Below are positions 1 to 8,073 of a stretch of DNA of 64,000 nucleotides, piece by piece. Source of the DNA: Bacteroidota bacterium. GTDB taxonomy: Bacteria > Bacteroidota > Bacteroidia > Bacteroidales > VadinHA17. Each line of letters opens with the position of its first letter. The stretch's first letter is position 1. Under the pieces are notes generated by a model that had not been told where the DNA came from, ran no database searches, and saw only the letters and a list, made by a program, of their open reading frames with translations. The translations under genes and the position numbers were made by a program. The DNA lies in contig JADFQJ010000002.1 in the NCBI GenBank assembly GCA_022561875.1, positions 1 to 64,000 of the forward strand, in the 5' to 3' direction.

Positions 1-164
1 TCTCTTATCAGGTTTTTCCTTTTAAGCTCCCTTATCCTGGATTTAAAGGTATTATGGTTCAGATAAGGTTCATACAGCCTGTATCTATAGAATAATTCCT
101 CAGCTGTAAAGTGCTCCCGTAAGCGGAGATACTCAAATATTTCTTTTATGCCTTTAAGTTTCAA
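1..164 (-). CDS. Partial gene: N-terminus of a winged-helix-like protein
   Basis: Reading leftward from a TTG at 164 there is an open frame of 54 codons that runs off the window edge. It starts LKLKGIKEIFEYLRLREHFT and later has TFKSRIRELKRKNLIR. The pattern (helix, a 'FTAEEL' turn, then a helix ending in 'L.RKNLI') resembles a small winged-helix DNA-binding domain such as those on AbiEi-type antitoxins or other autoregulators. No in-frame ATG exists; TTG at 164 or at 182 would have to be the start. Two large palindromes lie 30-110 bp upstream and would suit autoregulation. The rest of the gene is outside the window, so the family is not settled. Confidence 0.5.
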   Translation of the reverse strand, partial: MKLKGIKEIFEYLRLREHFTAEELFYRYRLYEPYLNHNTFKSRIRELKRKNLIR

Positions 165-192
165 GATTATAGTTTTAGTCAAAAATAATCAA

Positions 193-270
193 CTTTTACC
201 ACAAAAACAAAATATGTGGTAAAAGATTGAAAATAAACTTTAACCACAAAATCTAATATAGTGGTAAAAG
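193..270 (-). promoter_or_regulatory. Two tandem 33-bp palindromes, probable operators
   Basis: Positions 193-225 form a perfect inverted repeat with 11-bp arms (CTTTTACCACA / TGTGGTAAAAG) around an 11-nt spacer. Positions 238-270 repeat the design (CTTTAACCAC / GTGGTAAAAG, one mismatch), also 33 bp long, 45 bp downstream of the first. Equal size, near-equal arms and arm starts about two helical turns apart suggest paired sites for a dimeric regulator of the minus-strand gene that begins at about 164-182. Function is inferred; only the symmetry is seen. Confidence 0.6.
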
Positions 271-1170
271 GTGATTTAAAAATAATAATAATAAAAAGAA
301 ATTAATCGCGTATAGTTAATAAAAAGCCCACCATGTTAAAGTTTGGTATGATAGCCCAAACTTTACTAACTATCCTGGAAAAGATAGTGTAAACAGAAAA
401 CAGACACTGCGCTGCGAATAAATATTCAAATTAGATGTCTTCTTCTGAAGGCTATTCCTGAGCCAGATTTTAAATACTTTTCAAAATCAATAGCTTTATA
501 TTTATCAGGTTTTTATGCAGTTTTAACAAAGGTAACAATTTAGATAAAATTGTGGGTTGGCAGTGGACTGCGTCCACCGTAGCCCGGAGGAGCTTCAGCG
601 AATAATATTAACATATAGTAGAAAAATGAAGCCCTCCTTCGCTATCACCTACGCTAAAGCTACGGAGATCAAAGAAAGCTACGTAGGGCGGAGGTGGAGT
701 GAACCGGACAGTAGTCGAACTTATTTTAGAGAGATTTGCTTGGATTGGTAAAACTTAATAAGCAAATTTAAATTCTTGTGAACATCCAACCTCATATAGC
801 TTATATTATTCAAAATAAATTACATCCGAATTATTGATCATGGTTCACCTATGATGAGAAAGTGGAAGAATGGCGATCGGTATTAAAATTTATTTAAAAT
901 GATTCCCGAAAACGGGTAGGATAGTTTACATGCTTTTTAGATATAATATGATTCCGCAGCAAGTTATTGAGTATTTTTGTTAAGTGTGCTTTGCAAAAAT
1001 TACAAACAACCTATAATAATGTGTTCCAAATTGTGAGAGAAATAAAGCTATGAGTATAAATCCACATAAAGATTGTTTTCTTTAGCTTCATAAGACATTA
1101 AACAATAATGAAAAGAAAGATAATTCTTTTACTGAAGACCAGATTATTGAGTTGGCTAAAGGTGTTAGGT
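271..1170. other. About 900 bp without an intact gene
   Basis: This stretch holds a 9-bp hairpin (AAAGTTTGG at 338-346 with CCAAACTTT at 356-364), an intergenic repeat at 557-720, and fragments of open frame that look decayed. One fragment starts at an ATG at 1050, meets TAG at 1083-1085, and continues in frame as LHKTLNNNEKKDNSFTEDQI, which reads like protein but has no start. I cannot assign it to a family. The whole stretch looks like eroded accessory DNA. Confidence 0.5.
557..720. repeat. Intergenic repeat, copy 1, with ssrA-tail-like end
   Basis: The stretch opens with a TGGACTGCGTCCACC palindrome, continues through GAAGCCCTCCTTCGC, and closes with a 21-bp block (679-699) identical to 3629-3649 beside ssrA. 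AGTCGAAC follows at 713-720, which is also found inside the ssrA 3' end at 3658-3665. An open frame of 64 codons here is best explained as repeat sequence, not a gene. Confidence 0.6.
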
Positions 1171-1917
1171 TTAAAAATAATATCCTTTACCATCACAAAT
1201 ATCACAGCTGTAAATCAATCCTTTACATCTGCAATGCCTGGCTCCCTCCAGTAAGCCGGTTGGTTTTTCTTTCTCACCTCCACTGAAAAGACTGATGCCA
1301 AACCAGTCATCCCAACTCTTCCAGCCATTATTCTTAAAAGCTATATCCGGACAAGCATAAATATTTTTTGCTTTTCGGCCATATTTAATAGAATTGCCAT
1401 CACAATAATCTTTCCAGTCACTTATTGTCCCAAACTTAAGAGTCCTGACGAATTTCTTTGTCGTTTTAAAATCCTTGAATTGTATTTTAGTTCCAAGCCA
1501 ATCTGACCAGCCTTCCCAACCGGCATCTTTATATTCCAGCCAGGGTTTAACAGGTATACTAATTTTATATTTCAAATTTAAAGGATTTTTTTGGCTAATA
1601 TACTCCATCCACTGTTTTTTGCTTTTAAGCCTTAAACTTCTTGTAAATTCACAGGCTTTGAAGAATGAGCTATAAATCTTTTTGTCACTTGGGCTTATTA
1701 ACCAGTCGGACCAACCTTTCCAACCAACATTCCTGTAAATTACATCAGGATTTTGCGGGATATTATCAGGTAATGATTCCTTATTTTTATATTCCTCCCC
1801 CAATAACGAACACCATTCTTCATAGTATTCCAGTTCGTACAACCTGGCAAAATTCCTTGCATTCTTAAAAGAGAGCCATTTCTCTTCAGGTTGATCCCAT
1901 AACGTTAAATCGTTCAT
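1171..1917 (-). CDS. Phage-integrase-repeat (PHINT-type) protein with Cys-rich tail
   Basis: This 248-residue protein has three repeats built around the same Trp-rich motif: NVGWKGWSDWL (63-73), DAGWEGWSDWLGT (131-143) and NNGWKSWDDWFG (197-208). Each is preceded by a segment like W..Y......, proline-rich turns and a helix with F.RxL. This matches the phage-integrase repeat unit family, usually seen beside tyrosine-recombinase domains, but no recombinase domain is present. The last 20 residues contain CRC...C..C (residues 229-241), a possible zinc site. It lies alone between the repeat at 557-720 and the ATPase gene, facing left. Its function is unknown; DNA binding is a guess from the repeats and cysteines. 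Confidence 0.75.
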   Translation of the reverse strand: MNDLTLWDQPEEKWLSFKNARNFARLYELEYYEEWCSLLGEEYKNKESLPDNIPQNPDVIYRNVGWKGWSDWLISPSDKKIYSSFFKACEFTRSLRLKSKKQWMEYISQKNPLNLKYKISIPVKPWLEYKDAGWEGWSDWLGTKIQFKDFKTTKKFVRTLKFGTISDWKDYCDGNSIKYGRKAKNIYACPDIAFKNNGWKSWDDWFGISLFSGGEKEKPTGLLEGARHCRCKGLIYSCDICDGKGYYF

Positions 1918-2130
1918 GACTCCGGGTATATGAAAAGTTTTTATTTATTTATTGTGAATTCGGTTCAAGCAGCGAATAAAGATAGTTGATTTGTTTGTTT
2001 TAAAAAAAAAGAAGCTCACCAACACCAAGGCTTCGGTGGGCGAAACCCTCCTGCTATCTGCTGCCAAATGCTTAGCGATGGGTGACGCTTAAGCTACGGT
2101 ATTTTATTATTACCATAATTTTTTTCAGAT
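1918..2130. other. Intergenic spacer with a degenerate repeat
   Basis: Between the divergent PHINT-type gene and the ATPase gene, 2010-2097 has wording like the repeats at 557-720 and 3531-3649 (GGTGGGCGAAACCCTCC, then CTTAAGCTACGG) but more diverged. No open frame worth calling is seen. Confidence 0.35.
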
Positions 2131-2132
2131 AA

Positions 2133-2209
2133 TTTTGGATGTTAAATCCAATATTATCCGATATATTTGGAATTTAATTCCAATATTGTCAGTTTTTTTA
2201 TTATATTTG
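2133..2209 (+). promoter_or_regulatory. Paired palindromic operators and -7 box of the ATPase gene
   Basis: TTGGAT-GTTAA-ATCCAA (2135-2151) and the perfect TTGGAATT-T-AATTCCAA (2167-2183) are two copies of one palindrome, 32 bp (about three helical turns) apart; the trailing AATATT(A/G)TC is repeated as well. A TATATTTG at 2202-2209 matches the Bacteroidetes -7 consensus TAnnTTTG exactly and lies 14 nt before the ATG at 2224. A repressor at these sites would sit just upstream of the polymerase. The regulator is not identified. Confidence 0.6.
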
Positions 2210-2223
2210 CTAAAAAAGCAGTT

Positions 2224-3471
2224 ATGTATATCCCCCGAAAAATACATCAGGAAATAAAAAACCACCTTAAAAGAAAAGAATATACAATAATCACAGGCCC
2301 TCGTCAAAGTGGTAAAACATCATTAATACAAGCTTTATATAACGAATTAAAAAATGACGGACAAGCAGTAAGTTACATTACTTTTGAAGACAGGGATATT
2401 TTATCAGCTATTAATAATCATCCTGAAAATATTTTTTCTTTTTCACCCCGTCCCGGAAAACCATTAATGGGAGCAAAACCAACAAGTCAACCCGTTTTTC
2501 TATTTATTGACGAAGTTCAATATGCTACTGATCCTTCTAACTTTTTAAAATATTTGTACGACACCTATCGTGAAAATTTAAAAATCGTTGCAACAGGCAG
2601 CAGCGCTTTTTATATCGATAAAAAATTTACTGATTCTCTTGCTGGAAGGAAAAGGTTATTTGAATTAAAGACACTCGATTTTGAGGAATGGTTGATATTT
2701 AAAGATTTAGCCGATTTATCAGAGGAATTAAGTTTAATAAGAGACCGGAAAGAATATATTTCGCCCGTGCATTTAGAGTTAATGGATAAATTTAATGAAT
2801 ACTTGATTTTTGGCGGTTATCCCGAAGTTGTACTTGAAAATAATTTTGAGGAGAAAATAACTCTGTTAAAGGACATAAAAAACTCTTTTTTGAAAAAGGA
2901 TATTGATGAGGCGGGAATAAGTAACCCTGATAAATTCTATAATCTGTTAATACTTTTGGCCGGTCAATCCGGAAATCTTGTAAACAGGAATGAGTTTGCA
3001 AATACGATTGGAGTTGATAATAAAACCATCGACAAATATCTTTATGTTCTTCAAAATTGCTTCCATATTGAACTGGTTAAACCATTTTATTCTAATTTAA
3101 GAAAAGAGCTTACCAAAATGCCAAAGGTTTATTTCAAAGATCATGGGTTAAGAAATGTTACACTAAATCGCTTTTTTGATTTTAAATTACGTGAAGACCA
3201 GGGTGCATTACTGGAAAATTATGTTTACAAACGACTGTCGGGCATTTACGATTCAGATGCAATACGCTTTTGGCGAACTACCGATAAAAAAGAAATTGAT
3301 TTTGTTATCAGCACTTCATTCCGGGAAGGTTTAGCCTATGAAGTAAAAATGAATTGCAAAACAGTAAAGCTTGTCTCACTAAAAAAATTCAGCAATACTT
3401 ATCCGGATTATCCGATAGAGGTTATTTCTTATGATATTGACACAAAATGCAAATGGGTTTTGAAGGTGTAA
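2224..3471 (+). CDS. AAA ATPase with DUF4143 domain
   Basis: The ATG at 2224 (MYIPRKIHQEIKNHLK) is preferred to the in-frame TTG at 2167, which lies inside an operator palindrome; the protein is then 415 residues. A Walker A motif GPRQSGKTS lies at about residues 25-33 and a Walker B VFLFIDEVQ near 100, as in the AAA_14 family. The C-terminal part has FWRTTDKKEIDFVI followed by AYEVKMN, the E..D...E.K pattern of the DUF4143 nuclease-like fold. Members of this family are common as stand-alone accessory genes in Bacteroidetes and archaea, and no biochemical role is established. Paired operators upstream suggest tight regulation. It ends about 170 bp from the 3' end of ssrA. Confidence 0.88.
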   Translation: MYIPRKIHQEIKNHLKRKEYTIITGPRQSGKTSLIQALYNELKNDGQAVSYITFEDRDILSAINNHPENIFSFSPRPGKPLMGAKPTSQPVFLFIDEVQYATDPSNFLKYLYDTYRENLKIVATGSSAFYIDKKFTDSLAGRKRLFELKTLDFEEWLIFKDLADLSEELSLIRDRKEYISPVHLELMDKFNEYLIFGGYPEVVLENNFEEKITLLKDIKNSFLKKDIDEAGISNPDKFYNLLILLAGQSGNLVNRNEFANTIGVDNKTIDKYLYVLQNCFHIELVKPFYSNLRKELTKMPKVYFKDHGLRNVTLNRFFDFKLREDQGALLENYVYKRLSGIYDSDAIRFWRTTDKKEIDFVISTSFREGLAYEVKMNCKTVKLVSLKKFSNTYPDYPIEVISYDIDTKCKWVLKV

Positions 3472-3530
3472 AATAAGCTTCATCATTGCATCTTAGGATG
3501 TAAACATACAACATAACGAAATTTATTATT

Positions 3531-3649
3531 GATGGACTGTGTCCACCGGCTTTGTTATCCGTAGCTTAAGCGAAGGATAAAGCCCGGAAGAGCCTTGAAG
3601 AAGTGGGCGAAGCCCTACTTCGCCAAGGCTACGTAGGGCGGAGGTGGAG
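3531..3649. repeat. Intergenic repeat, copy 2, abutting the ssrA 3' end
   Basis: The copy begins TGGACTGTGTCCACC, as does 562-576 with one change, and ends in the same 21-bp block (3629-3649 = 679-699). Inside is a perfect 7-bp hairpin, GGCGAAG (3606-3612) with CTTCGCC (3618-3624). Read from the minus strand this hairpin lies about 20-40 nt after the end of ssrA and could help end or process its transcript. The last bases overlap the acceptor end of ssrA. Confidence 0.6.
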
Positions 3650-4039
3650 CTGGAGGGAGTCGAACCCTCGTCCACACTGGGAGATCATATGGTTTCTACA
3701 TGCTTAGTTCTGCTTGATTGTCGGGAAATGCCCGGTGCAAAACACCCAAGCCTGACCTTAGCTCTTTAAATTTCACCGGCAGACCAGAGCCTCCTGCCAA
3801 CTAACTTTGAATTGCCTGCGCCTCGTTACCGGGTTGGAACAAAGTAAAACCGCCCGCGAGACGTCTCGTCCCGGTATCTGATACCGGGATTATGCAACTA
3901 ACCTACTTAACTTCGGTCAGGCAGCGAGAGCGTATTTGTTTTCGCCATTTATGGTTTGTGATTGAGATTAACGAGCATAATCACCAAGCTCGGCATGCTT
4001 GCATAACATCTTGCCCGGATGTCAAAACCAGTCAGCCCC
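3645..4039 (-). ncRNA. ssrA: Transfer-messenger RNA (tmRNA)
   Basis: The 5' end GGGGCTGA (4039-4032) pairs with CAGCTCC (3652-3646) to form the tRNA-like acceptor stem, and the 3' part carries the T-arm GAGGGTTCGACTCCCTC. The reading frame at 3946-3917 encodes GENKYALAA followed by TGA, the degradation tag that, after the alanine carried by tmRNA, is added to stalled proteins; the YALAA ending is the typical bacterial tag. The genome reads ACC then T after the stem, so the full CCA tail is apparently added after transcription. tmRNA and SmpB rescue ribosomes stuck on broken messages. Its 3' end borders the accessory region, a usual place for integration of mobile DNA. Confidence 0.96.
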
Positions 4040-4355
4040 TTTGTTATGTTTATTCAGAAATGCAAATCTACAAAAAATAAGCCAGAAATGGAAGAAAAGA
4101 ATGGAATGTTGGAATAGTGGAATAATGGAAAGATGGAATAATGGAAGAGGAGAAGAGACGACCGGGCGACTGGGCGACAAAGAGAAATTTCAAACCTCAA
4201 ACATCTGGAACTTTGAACTTTTAACTCTTAACTTTTAACTTTTTGGAAGGATTGGAGGCTGAATTTAGCCGGAATGCAGACATGTTATTAACCAAAAATT
4301 ATTTCCGGTTCATTTCATTTTCTTATTTTTAGAGTAAATTATTTTTTTGATCATT
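4040..4355. repeat. Intergenic spacer with GGAAT-type word repeats
   Basis: This spacer separates the divergent ssrA and the dehydrogenase gene. From about 4087 to 4152 it is made of variations on GGAATAATGGAA and GGAATAGTGG, then GACCGGGCGACTGGGCGAC, and then AACTTTTAACTCTTAACTTT (about 4213-4232). These are members of the word-like arrays seen elsewhere in the window. No gene is seen. Confidence 0.6.
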
Positions 4356-5567
4356 ATGAAAACAAAAGTTGGAATACTCAGGGAAACAAAAACACCTCCC
4401 GACCGCAGGGTAGCAGTTACACCTTCACTGGCATTTGAGATGAAGAAAAAGTTCCCTGATGTTGAATTAAAAGTCCAGAACAGCGATTTGCGGTGTTTCA
4501 GTGATAAAGAGTATATTAAATCAGGTGTAATGGTTGAAAATGATATTTCCGGGTGCAATATCTTTATAGGAGTGAAGGAAGTGCATATTCCAGCCCTGGT
4601 ACACGGTAAAACATACCTGTTTTTTTCACATACAGCTAAAAAACAATCCTATAACAGAGACCTGTTACAGGAAATAATCAGGAAGAAGATCACCCTTATC
4701 GATTATGAGTACCTGACAGATAAGAATAACCTTCGTCTTGTAGCATTTGGTCACTGGGCAGGTATTGTCGGGGCTTATAACGGACTACGCGCCTGGGGGG
4801 AGAGATACGATACTTTTCATTTGAAGCCGGCACATGAGTGCCATGATATGATGGAGATGTTGAATGAATTACAAAAAGCAGATCTCCCTGCAATAAAAAT
4901 ATTGATCACAGGTGGAGGAAGAGTTGCATACGGAGCTCTTGAGGCATTGGCTCCTTTGAATTTACGTGATATTTCGCCGGAAGAGTTTCTTACCGTGACC
5001 TATAATGAACCGGTATTCTGCAGGATCGATCCCGACCACTATGTTCGCAGGAAAGATGGCAGAACATTTGATCTTCAGCATTTTTTTAACCATCCCGCTG
5101 GATATAAATCCACATTCCGGCCTTTTACAAAAGTCACCGACCTGTTGATACTTTGCCATTTCTGGGATCCTGCATCCCCCCTGTTTATGACAAAGGAGGA
5201 TATGCGGTCTGATGGCTTCAATATAAAGGTCATTGCCGATGTAAGCTGTGATATTGATGGTCCTGTTCCTTCAACGATCAGAGTTTCGACAATTGCCGAG
5301 CCGTTTTATGGTTATAATCCATTAACAAATGAGGAATCAGAGCCATTCGACAAGAAAAGCATTACCGTAATGGCGGTTGATAATTTGCCGGGTGAGCTGC
5401 CACGGGATGCCTCCGAGGAGTTTGGAAAAACGGTAATGGATAAAATTTTACCATCATTATTAGGTGACGATAAAAAAGGAATTATTGAACGGGCAACAAT
5501 TGCTAAAGATGGAAAATTAACAAAGAAATTTGCTTATCTTCAAAACTATTTGGATGGGAAAGAATAA
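4356..5567 (+). CDS. Saccharopine/alanine dehydrogenase-like NAD(P)-dependent oxidoreductase
   Basis: The 403-residue protein starts MKTKVGILRETKTPPDRRV; its opening is the N-terminal substrate domain shared by alanine dehydrogenase, transhydrogenase and fungal-type saccharopine dehydrogenase. ITGGGRVAYGALEAL near residue 190 is the Rossmann nucleotide-binding turn, and FFSHTAKKQ with the H..CHDMME segment resembles the lysine-pathway branch. Members act on an amino acid plus NAD(P); the exact substrate cannot be read from sequence. The ATG at 4356 is chosen over an in-frame TTG nine bases upstream. The next gene starts 49 bp downstream on the same strand. Confidence 0.8.
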   Translation: MKTKVGILRETKTPPDRRVAVTPSLAFEMKKKFPDVELKVQNSDLRCFSDKEYIKSGVMVENDISGCNIFIGVKEVHIPALVHGKTYLFFSHTAKKQSYNRDLLQEIIRKKITLIDYEYLTDKNNLRLVAFGHWAGIVGAYNGLRAWGERYDTFHLKPAHECHDMMEMLNELQKADLPAIKILITGGGRVAYGALEALAPLNLRDISPEEFLTVTYNEPVFCRIDPDHYVRRKDGRTFDLQHFFNHPAGYKSTFRPFTKVTDLLILCHFWDPASPLFMTKEDMRSDGFNIKVIADVSCDIDGPVPSTIRVSTIAEPFYGYNPLTNEESEPFDKKSITVMAVDNLPGELPRDASEEFGKTVMDKILPSLLGDDKKGIIERATIAKDGKLTKKFAYLQNYLDGKE

Positions 5568-5616
5568 GGTAAGGTTTAGACAAAAATTTCTTATATAAAC
5601 TAATAAATTTATAATA

Positions 5617-6900
5617 ATGAGTATTTCAAGAAGGCGTTTTGTTAAAGTATTGGCAGGTTCGGCCGCCGGTGTTACTCTATTTGGAAGCAACATAAATTTG
5701 CTTGCAAAAAGTTATTCGCAAATTGTAGGCGCAAATGAAAAAATTAAAATTGGTGTTATTGGATGCGGTGGCATGGCCACTTCCCACATGAATGCTCTGT
5801 TGAAAATGCAAGATACAGACAATATAGAGATTGCCGCAGTATGTGATGTCTATACAAATCGATTAGAAAAAGCGAAAGAGTTAACTAATGCACAGGGCTT
5901 CAAAGATTATCGGAAATTGTTGGAGCAAAAAGATCTTGATTATGTACTTATTGCCACACCAGAGCACTGGCATTACCAGATGACCATGGATGCTATTGAT
6001 GCCGGGAAGCATATTTATGTTGAAAAGCCAATGACCCACACTATTGAACAGGCCAAAACAATTACTGAAAAAATTACAAAAGCAAAACTTAAATTACAGG
6101 TAGGTGTACAAGGTATGTCAGACGATTCTTATGAAACTGCCCATAAAATGATTCAGGAAGATGTTCTCGGAAAAGTGGTTATGGCTCACATTGATTATTC
6201 CAGGAATTATGTTGATGATTTCTGGGCTTACAAAATTGATCGCGATGCCAAACCCGGTGTGAATCTCGACTGGGAAGCATGGCTGGGACCAGCGCCAAAA
6301 CGACCCTGGGATCCAAGAAGATATTTCCAATGGAGACGGTATTGGGATTATTCAGGAGGGATTGCGACAGATCTGTTTATACACCGTGTAACAAGGATCA
6401 TCAAATCGATTGGGCTAAAATTTCCGGATTATGTTACTGCCTCCGGTGGTACATGGAACTGGGTCAATAGTGTTGCTGAAATACCGGATACTTTTAATAT
6501 AATGGCGGATTATCCGGAGAAATTAACCGTTATTCTTGTTTCATCCATGGCAAATGATATGCCAATCAGACATGTAATCAGAGGGCACAAAGCTACACTG
6601 GAGTTTACAAGAGATGGGTTCATAATAACACCACAGAAAGCCACAAACGAATCGGTGATAAGCGTTACAGGTGAAAAAGCAACAGGTGATAATGTTTTTG
6701 TACATAAAAAAACCGGTGCTGAAGATGTTACTTTACATCACCGGAATTTACAGGCTGCTATCAGAAAAAATGAAATCCTCAAATGCGATCAAACACTTGG
6801 ATATTATGGTGTTGTGGTTTGTATGATGGGAGTTGAATCATTCCGTCAAAGGAAATATCTTAAATGGGACGCAAAAAATAAAACAGTTATTGAAAGCTAA
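5617..6900 (+). CDS. Gfo/Idh/MocA family oxidoreductase, Tat-exported
   Basis: A twin-arginine signal (SRRRFVK at residues 4-10, then a hydrophobic stretch to about 30) predicts export of a folded, cofactor-loaded protein to the periplasm. GVIGCGG (46-52) is the dinucleotide-binding turn and EKP (136-138) is the family's conserved lysine motif. The rest follows the usual GFO_IDH_MocA C-terminal sheet. At 427 residues it matches the Bacteroidetes proteins annotated as sugar or inositol dehydrogenases; the substrate is unknown. Similar exported relatives often act on glycans. No sugar-use genes adjoin it. Confidence 0.88.
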   Translation: MSISRRRFVKVLAGSAAGVTLFGSNINLLAKSYSQIVGANEKIKIGVIGCGGMATSHMNALLKMQDTDNIEIAAVCDVYTNRLEKAKELTNAQGFKDYRKLLEQKDLDYVLIATPEHWHYQMTMDAIDAGKHIYVEKPMTHTIEQAKTITEKITKAKLKLQVGVQGMSDDSYETAHKMIQEDVLGKVVMAHIDYSRNYVDDFWAYKIDRDAKPGVNLDWEAWLGPAPKRPWDPRRYFQWRRYWDYSGGIATDLFIHRVTRIIKSIGLKFPDYVTASGGTWNWVNSVAEIPDTFNIMADYPEKLTVILVSSMANDMPIRHVIRGHKATLEFTRDGFIITPQKATNESVISVTGEKATGDNVFVHKKTGAEDVTLHHRNLQAAIRKNEILKCDQTLGYYGVVVCMMGVESFRQRKYLKWDAKNKTVIES

Positions 6901-7063
6901 AATTATTGTAACCAGTTAATAATTTTTTCTTGCTTTTTCCAGGAACCCCATCACTTAATAATATATATTTTTTGAAAAAACGTTTTCAATTATCCATGGA
7001 ACCCTACTCTTAACCCGTAACCCGTAACACGTAACTACATATCCCTGTTAGCTAATCAGAACT

Positions 7064-7714
7064 TTAGATTCTTTTCAATGCACGGATTGTTTCAGTGGGA
7101 TTATCTGAACTAAATACGGTATTTCCTGCTACCAGAACGTCAGCACCTGCTTCAACCAGTTTTTTCGCATTTGATAAATTCACACCACCGTCAACTTCAA
7201 TGAGGGCTTTTGATCCGGTTTTTTCACGTAGTTTAACAAGTTTGTCTATTTTTTCATAAGAACTTTCAATAAATTTTTGTCCGCCATACCCGGGATTAAC
7301 TGTCATTATTAAAACCAGTTCAAGTTCAGGCAGAATTTCTTCAAGCAGATCTACAGGGGTATGTGGATTAAGTGAAACGCCCGGTTTCATTCCCAGGGTT
7401 TTTATTACCTGCACTGTTCTGTGCAGATGTTTGCATGCTTCGTAATGAACAGTAAGGATCCGGGCTCCAGCTTCCTGAAATTCTTTAATATGTTTTTGCG
7501 GTTCTACAATCATCAAATGTACATCAAGAGGTTTTGATGCAAGTTTCTTAATAGTATTTATCAAATGAAATCCGAAAGAGATATTTGGTACAAAAACTCC
7601 ATCCATAACATCAATATGAACCCAATCAGCTTCGCTATTGTTTATTTTATCAATTTCTGTTTTTAAACAGCTAAAATCAGCAGTCAATATTGATGGTGCA
7701 ACAAGATGGTTCAT
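7064..7714 (-). CDS. rpe: Ribulose-phosphate 3-epimerase
   Basis: This 216-residue TIM barrel interconverts ribulose-5-phosphate and xylulose-5-phosphate in the pentose phosphate pathway. Signature segments are VHIDVMDGVFVPN (from residue 32), DVHLM (64-68), MTVNPGYGGQ and the phosphate-binding IEVDGGVN. The metal-binding His and Asp residues of these motifs are all present. Length is normal. It follows rpoD on the minus strand, separated by a terminator hairpin and a MITE-like insertion. Confidence 0.96.
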   Translation of the reverse strand: MNHLVAPSILTADFSCLKTEIDKINNSEADWVHIDVMDGVFVPNISFGFHLINTIKKLASKPLDVHLMIVEPQKHIKEFQEAGARILTVHYEACKHLHRTVQVIKTLGMKPGVSLNPHTPVDLLEEILPELELVLIMTVNPGYGGQKFIESSYEKIDKLVKLREKTGSKALIEVDGGVNLSNAKKLVEAGADVLVAGNTVFSSDNPTETIRALKRI

Positions 7715-7741
7715 TTAAGGCAGAATTTAATATTGAACAAA

Positions 7742-7768
7742 AATAAAAAATCCCTGAAGTTTAGGGAA
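7742..7768 (-). terminator. Hairpin terminator downstream of rpoD
   Basis: On the minus strand the sequence TCCCT-aaacttc-AGGGA (7767-7751) is followed at once by a run of seven T (7750-7744), a classic intrinsic terminator shape. It lies about 300 bp after the rpoD stop, with the MITE-like element between. Confidence 0.6.
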
Positions 7769-7791
7769 CTGATTTTTCAAAATATTTACTT

Positions 7792-8014
7792 AGAGTCCGT
7801 CTATAAAGTCCGAAAGTTTAAATAAATATTAAAAATCACAAATGACAAGCACCAAAATACAAATAAATCTCAAATTCCAATTACTAAAAAATCAAACAAA
7901 TTCTTTTATATGTGCTGTTTGGGGTTTGTTTTTTCAAACATTGAGTATTATTTGTTATTTGTTTTTTGAGATTTGTTATTTATAAACGAAATATAGAGTT
8001 TATGGACAGGCTCT
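7792..8014. mobile_element. MITE-like element, copy 1 (223 bp)
   Basis: The left end AGAGTCCGTCTATAAA (7792-7807) is mirrored by the right end TTTATGGACAGGCTCT (7999-8014): inverted ends matching at 13 of 16 positions. ACTT flanks both sides (7788-7791 and 8015-8018), the pattern of a 4-bp target-site duplication. The interior is rich in AAATCACAAAT and CAAGCACCAAA on the left and their complements on the right, so the element could fold into one long imperfect hairpin. It encodes nothing. A second copy is at 43652-43894. It sits just past the rpoD stop codon. Confidence 0.72.
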
Positions 8015-8073
8015 ACTTAGTGAGTGATCCTGATAAAATTATGAGATTCTACCTGTCTGTTATTGAATCAATT

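Noticed and set aside
557-751. 64-codon open frame starting MAVDCVHRSPEELQ
   Set aside because: It is made of the intergenic repeat also found at 3531-3649; the frame is a by-product of repeat sequence and has no family features.
3643-4238. Plus-strand open frames of 62-79 codons
   Set aside because: They lie on the antisense side of ssrA or in GGAAT-type repeats and have no protein-like features.
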